A DNA stretch of 64,000 nucleotides, taken from positions 4,212,666-4,276,665 of the forward strand of contig NZ_AP018316.1 in NCBI RefSeq assembly GCF_002368115.1, in the 5' to 3' direction. The notes under the pieces are model-generated. The model was not told the DNA's origin, searched no databases, and was given only the letters and a program-made list of their open reading frames with translations. The position numbers were made by a program, and so were the translations under genes. This document shows positions 61,774 through 64,000 of this stretch, in pieces. The DNA comes from Dolichospermum compactum NIES-806 (lineage in GTDB: Bacteria; Cyanobacteriota; Cyanobacteriia; Cyanobacteriales; Nostocaceae). Position 1 is the first letter of the stretch; every line of letters starts with the position of its first letter.

Positions 61774-62832
61774 ATGACTACATCAATCATCAAAAGTCAG
61801 GAAATAGCGGTCTCCACAGACCTGGGCAAAGACCAAATAAAACTAAAGCATATTATCAAAAGCCTGCCCAAGGAATGTTTTCAGAAAAATAGCCGCAAAG
61901 CGTGGACAACTGTAGTTCTCAGTTTATCTATGGCTGCATTAGGCTATTATTGCATCGCAATTTCCCCTTGGTTTCTTTTACCCCTAGCTTGGATTTTTAC
62001 AGGAACTGCTTTAACAGGTTTTTTTGTTATTGGTCACGATTGTGGTCATCGTTCATTTGCCAACCGTCGCTGGGTAAATGATTTAGTGGGACATTTTTTC
62101 ATGATGTTCTTAATTTACCCGTTTCATAGCTGGCGCATTAAACATAATCATCACCATAAACATACTAACAAGCTGGACGAAGACAACGCTTGGCATCCTA
62201 TTAGAACAGAAGTTTTTGCAGGTTGGTCTAAGAATAGACAATCTGCCTTTGAGTTGTTTATGCGTCAACGTCTCTGGTGGGTCGGTTCTATTGGCCATTG
62301 GGCAGTTGTGCATTTTGATTGGCGCAATTTTCAGAAAAAAGACCAAGCTAATGTCAAACTTTCTGTGGCTGTAGTTGCAGCTTTTGCCGCTATTGTTTTC
62401 CCAACTTTGATTATTACAACTGGTGTTTGGGGCTTTGTTAAATTCTGGTTTATTCCCTGGATGGTTTACCATTTCTGGATGAGTACCTTCACTATTGTTC
62501 ACCACACTCTTCCAGATGTTCCTTTTTCAACTGCTGATAAGTGGAATGAAGCCTTAGCACAGTTATTTGGGACAATTCATTGTGATTACCCTCAGTGGGT
62601 AGAAGTTCTTTGTCACGATATTAATGTTCATGTTCCCCATCATATTTCTACTGCTATTCCTTCCTATAATTTACGGTTGGCTTACAGTAGTATCAAAGAA
62701 AATTGGAGTCCTTATCTCCATGATGAATATAAGTTCTCTTGGGATTTGATGAAAGAAATCACTAATCAATGTCAACTCTACAAAACTGATATTGGTTATA
62801 CTACTTTTGACGCATACCGGGCAGCTAAATAA
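61774..62832 (+). CDS. desA: Acyl-lipid delta-12 desaturase
   Basis: About 352 residues from ATG 61774; a TTG at 61714 is not supported. Histidine boxes GHDCGHRSF (H88, H92), HNHHHKHTN and a late HVPHHIS. It converts oleic to linoleic acid in lipids. It has the DesA hallmark of four or more membrane helices and the family length. It lies between desC and desB. Confidence 0.95.
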   Translation: MTTSIIKSQEIAVSTDLGKDQIKLKHIIKSLPKECFQKNSRKAWTTVVLSLSMAALGYYCIAISPWFLLPLAWIFTGTALTGFFVIGHDCGHRSFANRRWVNDLVGHFFMMFLIYPFHSWRIKHNHHHKHTNKLDEDNAWHPIRTEVFAGWSKNRQSAFELFMRQRLWWVGSIGHWAVVHFDWRNFQKKDQANVKLSVAVVAAFAAIVFPTLIITTGVWGFVKFWFIPWMVYHFWMSTFTIVHHTLPDVPFSTADKWNEALAQLFGTIHCDYPQWVEVLCHDINVHVPHHISTAIPSYNLRLAYSSIKENWSPYLHDEYKFSWDLMKEITNQCQLYKTDIGYTTFDAYRAAK

Positions 62833-63028
62833 TTAAGAATAAGTGATGAATTTAGAAAGTATAAAGTTGTTAATTACTTACTTTTACTTTCATCACCAGT
62901 TCTTTTAGCTTGGCAATTAACCACATTTAAGAATGTTGAGGAAAATTGCCAATATTTCTCTGTTTAAATTCCAGTGGTAACTGAATATTACCTCACAGTT
63001 AATTGATAATTTACAATCAACCAATCCA

Positions 63029-64000
63029 GTGCAATTAGATACAATCCAGTTTAATCAAGACCCTATTTCTCAATCTGCTCAAGGTCAAGAGAAATTACCC
63101 TTTACTCTTCAGGATTTAAAGGCTGCTATTCCCGCTGAATGTTTTCAGCCTAGTGTGACTAAATCGCTTTATTATTTCTTTCGTGACGTTCTGATTGTGG
63201 GACTGCTGTATGCAGTTGCCAATTATCTGGATTCTTGGTATTTTTGGCCAGTTTTTTGGGTCATGCAAGGAACAATGTTTTGGGCTTTATTTGTAGTTGG
63301 TCATGACTGCGGACACCAATCTTTTTCTAAGCATAAATGGTTGAATGATTTAGTTGGTCATATTACCCATACTTTCATTCTCGTTCCTTATCATGGTTGG
63401 AGAATTAGCCACAGAACCCACCACAAAAATACGGGCAGCTTAGAGAATGATGAAAGCTGGTATCCCGTCTCTGAATCTGAGTATGATGAGATGCCTTTAG
63501 CGCAAAGAATAGGGCGTTTTTATCTGTTCTTATTGGCTTATCCAGTGTATTTATTCAAGCGTTCTCCTGGTAAAGAAGGTTCTCACTTTTCACCTAGCAG
63601 CCCGCTGTTTAAGCCTTCAGAAAAATGGGACATTATCACCAGCACCACACTTTGGATTAGTATGGCAGTTTTGTTAGGTTTATTCACCTATCAATTTGGT
63701 TGGATGGCGTTGTTAAAATACTACGCTGGACCCTACATTGTCTTTATCATTTGGTTAGATATGGTGACTTTCTTGCACCACACTGAACCTGGTATTCCTT
63801 GGTATCGTGGGGAAGAATGGACTTTCCTGAAAGGGGCAATTTCTAGTGTTGACCGAGATTATGGGATTTTTAACCATATTCATCATGATATCGGTACTCA
63901 TGTTGCTCACCACATTTTCTTGAATATGCCTCATTACAATTTGTTAAAAGCGACTGAAGCAATTAAACCAATTATGGGTGAGTATTTCCATGAATCCAAA
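63029..64000 (+). CDS. desB: Omega-3 (delta-15) acyl-lipid desaturase, 3' end beyond window
   Basis: An open frame of 324 codons runs to the window edge. Boxes GHDCGHQSF, HRTHHKNTG and HHDIGTHVAHH match DesB, and the opening LPFTLQDLKAAIPAECFQPS and the ending MPHYNLLKATEAIKPIMGEY are typical. No ATG is in frame between the upstream stop (62978) and the first conserved residue, so the GTG at 63029 is the most likely start. It adds the third double bond to polyunsaturated lipids. It has no stop in the window, so its status as a full gene is assumed. Confidence 0.9.
   Translation, partial: MQLDTIQFNQDPISQSAQGQEKLPFTLQDLKAAIPAECFQPSVTKSLYYFFRDVLIVGLLYAVANYLDSWYFWPVFWVMQGTMFWALFVVGHDCGHQSFSKHKWLNDLVGHITHTFILVPYHGWRISHRTHHKNTGSLENDESWYPVSESEYDEMPLAQRIGRFYLFLLAYPVYLFKRSPGKEGSHFSPSSPLFKPSEKWDIITSTTLWISMAVLLGLFTYQFGWMALLKYYAGPYIVFIIWLDMVTFLHHTEPGIPWYRGEEWTFLKGAISSVDRDYGIFNHIHHDIGTHVAHHIFLNMPHYNLLKATEAIKPIMGEYFHESK

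Overview
The window is chromosomal DNA of a low-GC, filamentous, probably heterocyst-forming cyanobacterium (order Nostocales). The evidence is the many HIP1 octamers (GCGATCGC), photosynthesis genes (ndhM, psb30, a cyanobacterial-type divinyl reductase), a desC-desA-desB desaturase cluster, paired RRM RNA-binding proteins, a cyanobacterial rnpB, and heptanucleotide tandem repeats of the kind common in Nostocales. Genus cannot be fixed by eye; an Anabaena/Dolichospermum/Aphanizomenon-like genome would fit.

Layout. 0.5-10 kb: a LuxR-type response regulator, a small regulator-like protein, ndhM, then a signalling group of a PP2C phosphatase, a CHAT (caspase-like) protease carrying an FHA domain, and an FHA-PrsW intramembrane protease, followed by a CheA-like remnant. 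10-26 kb: murQ, a DUF3110 protein, a giant TamB, a 3'-truncated APC permease, a J-domain/pentapeptide protein, an epimerase, an alpha/beta hydrolase, a bestrophin channel, tRNA-Ala(GGC) and a phosphohexomutase. 26-35 kb: a Fe-S PD-(D/E)XK nuclease, two tandem cold-shock-type RNA-binding proteins (the first frameshifted in a G8 tract), RNase III, a single-chain MmeI-type restriction-modification enzyme and RNase P RNA. 34.7-43 kb: divergent pbpC and alpha-2-macroglobulin genes, a probable envelope module. 43-50 kb: a holA remnant, then a two-gene operon joining an Sm-like/TPR/ATPase giant to an ATPase with a C-terminal HEPN-like domain. 50-55 kb: recJ, psb30 (too short for routine ORF calling), a YkgJ-type cysteine-cluster protein, and an eroded ATPase/TOPRIM-like pair bracketed by a 50-bp direct repeat of the ykgJ 3' end. 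55-64 kb: a split GDT1-type manganese/cation exporter, several small unknown genes, bciB, a GxxExxY gene boxed by inverted repeats, a PLP enzyme, and desC-desA-desB, with desB cut by the window edge.

Main points. The best candidate for an undescribed system is the 43.6-49.6 kb operon: a large protein with an N-terminal Sm-like fold, TPRs and a C-terminal NTPase, followed 23 bp later by a second NTPase ending in a HEPN-type R-x4-H motif. I infer an RNA-directed, NTPase-gated defence or stress module. Together with the MmeI-type enzyme, the CHAT/FHA/PP2C group and the broken ATPase/TOPRIM pair, it gives the window several defence-like or cell-fate loci spread among housekeeping genes. Small mobile elements are frequent: I found a short TA-flanked inverted-repeat element (MITE) in two complete copies and one solo end, an approximately 200-bp inverted-repeat element, and several dispersed palindromes, two of which lie inside coding sequence (tamB and the CHAT gene). 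All functions are read from motifs and remembered family resemblance; no database search was possible.
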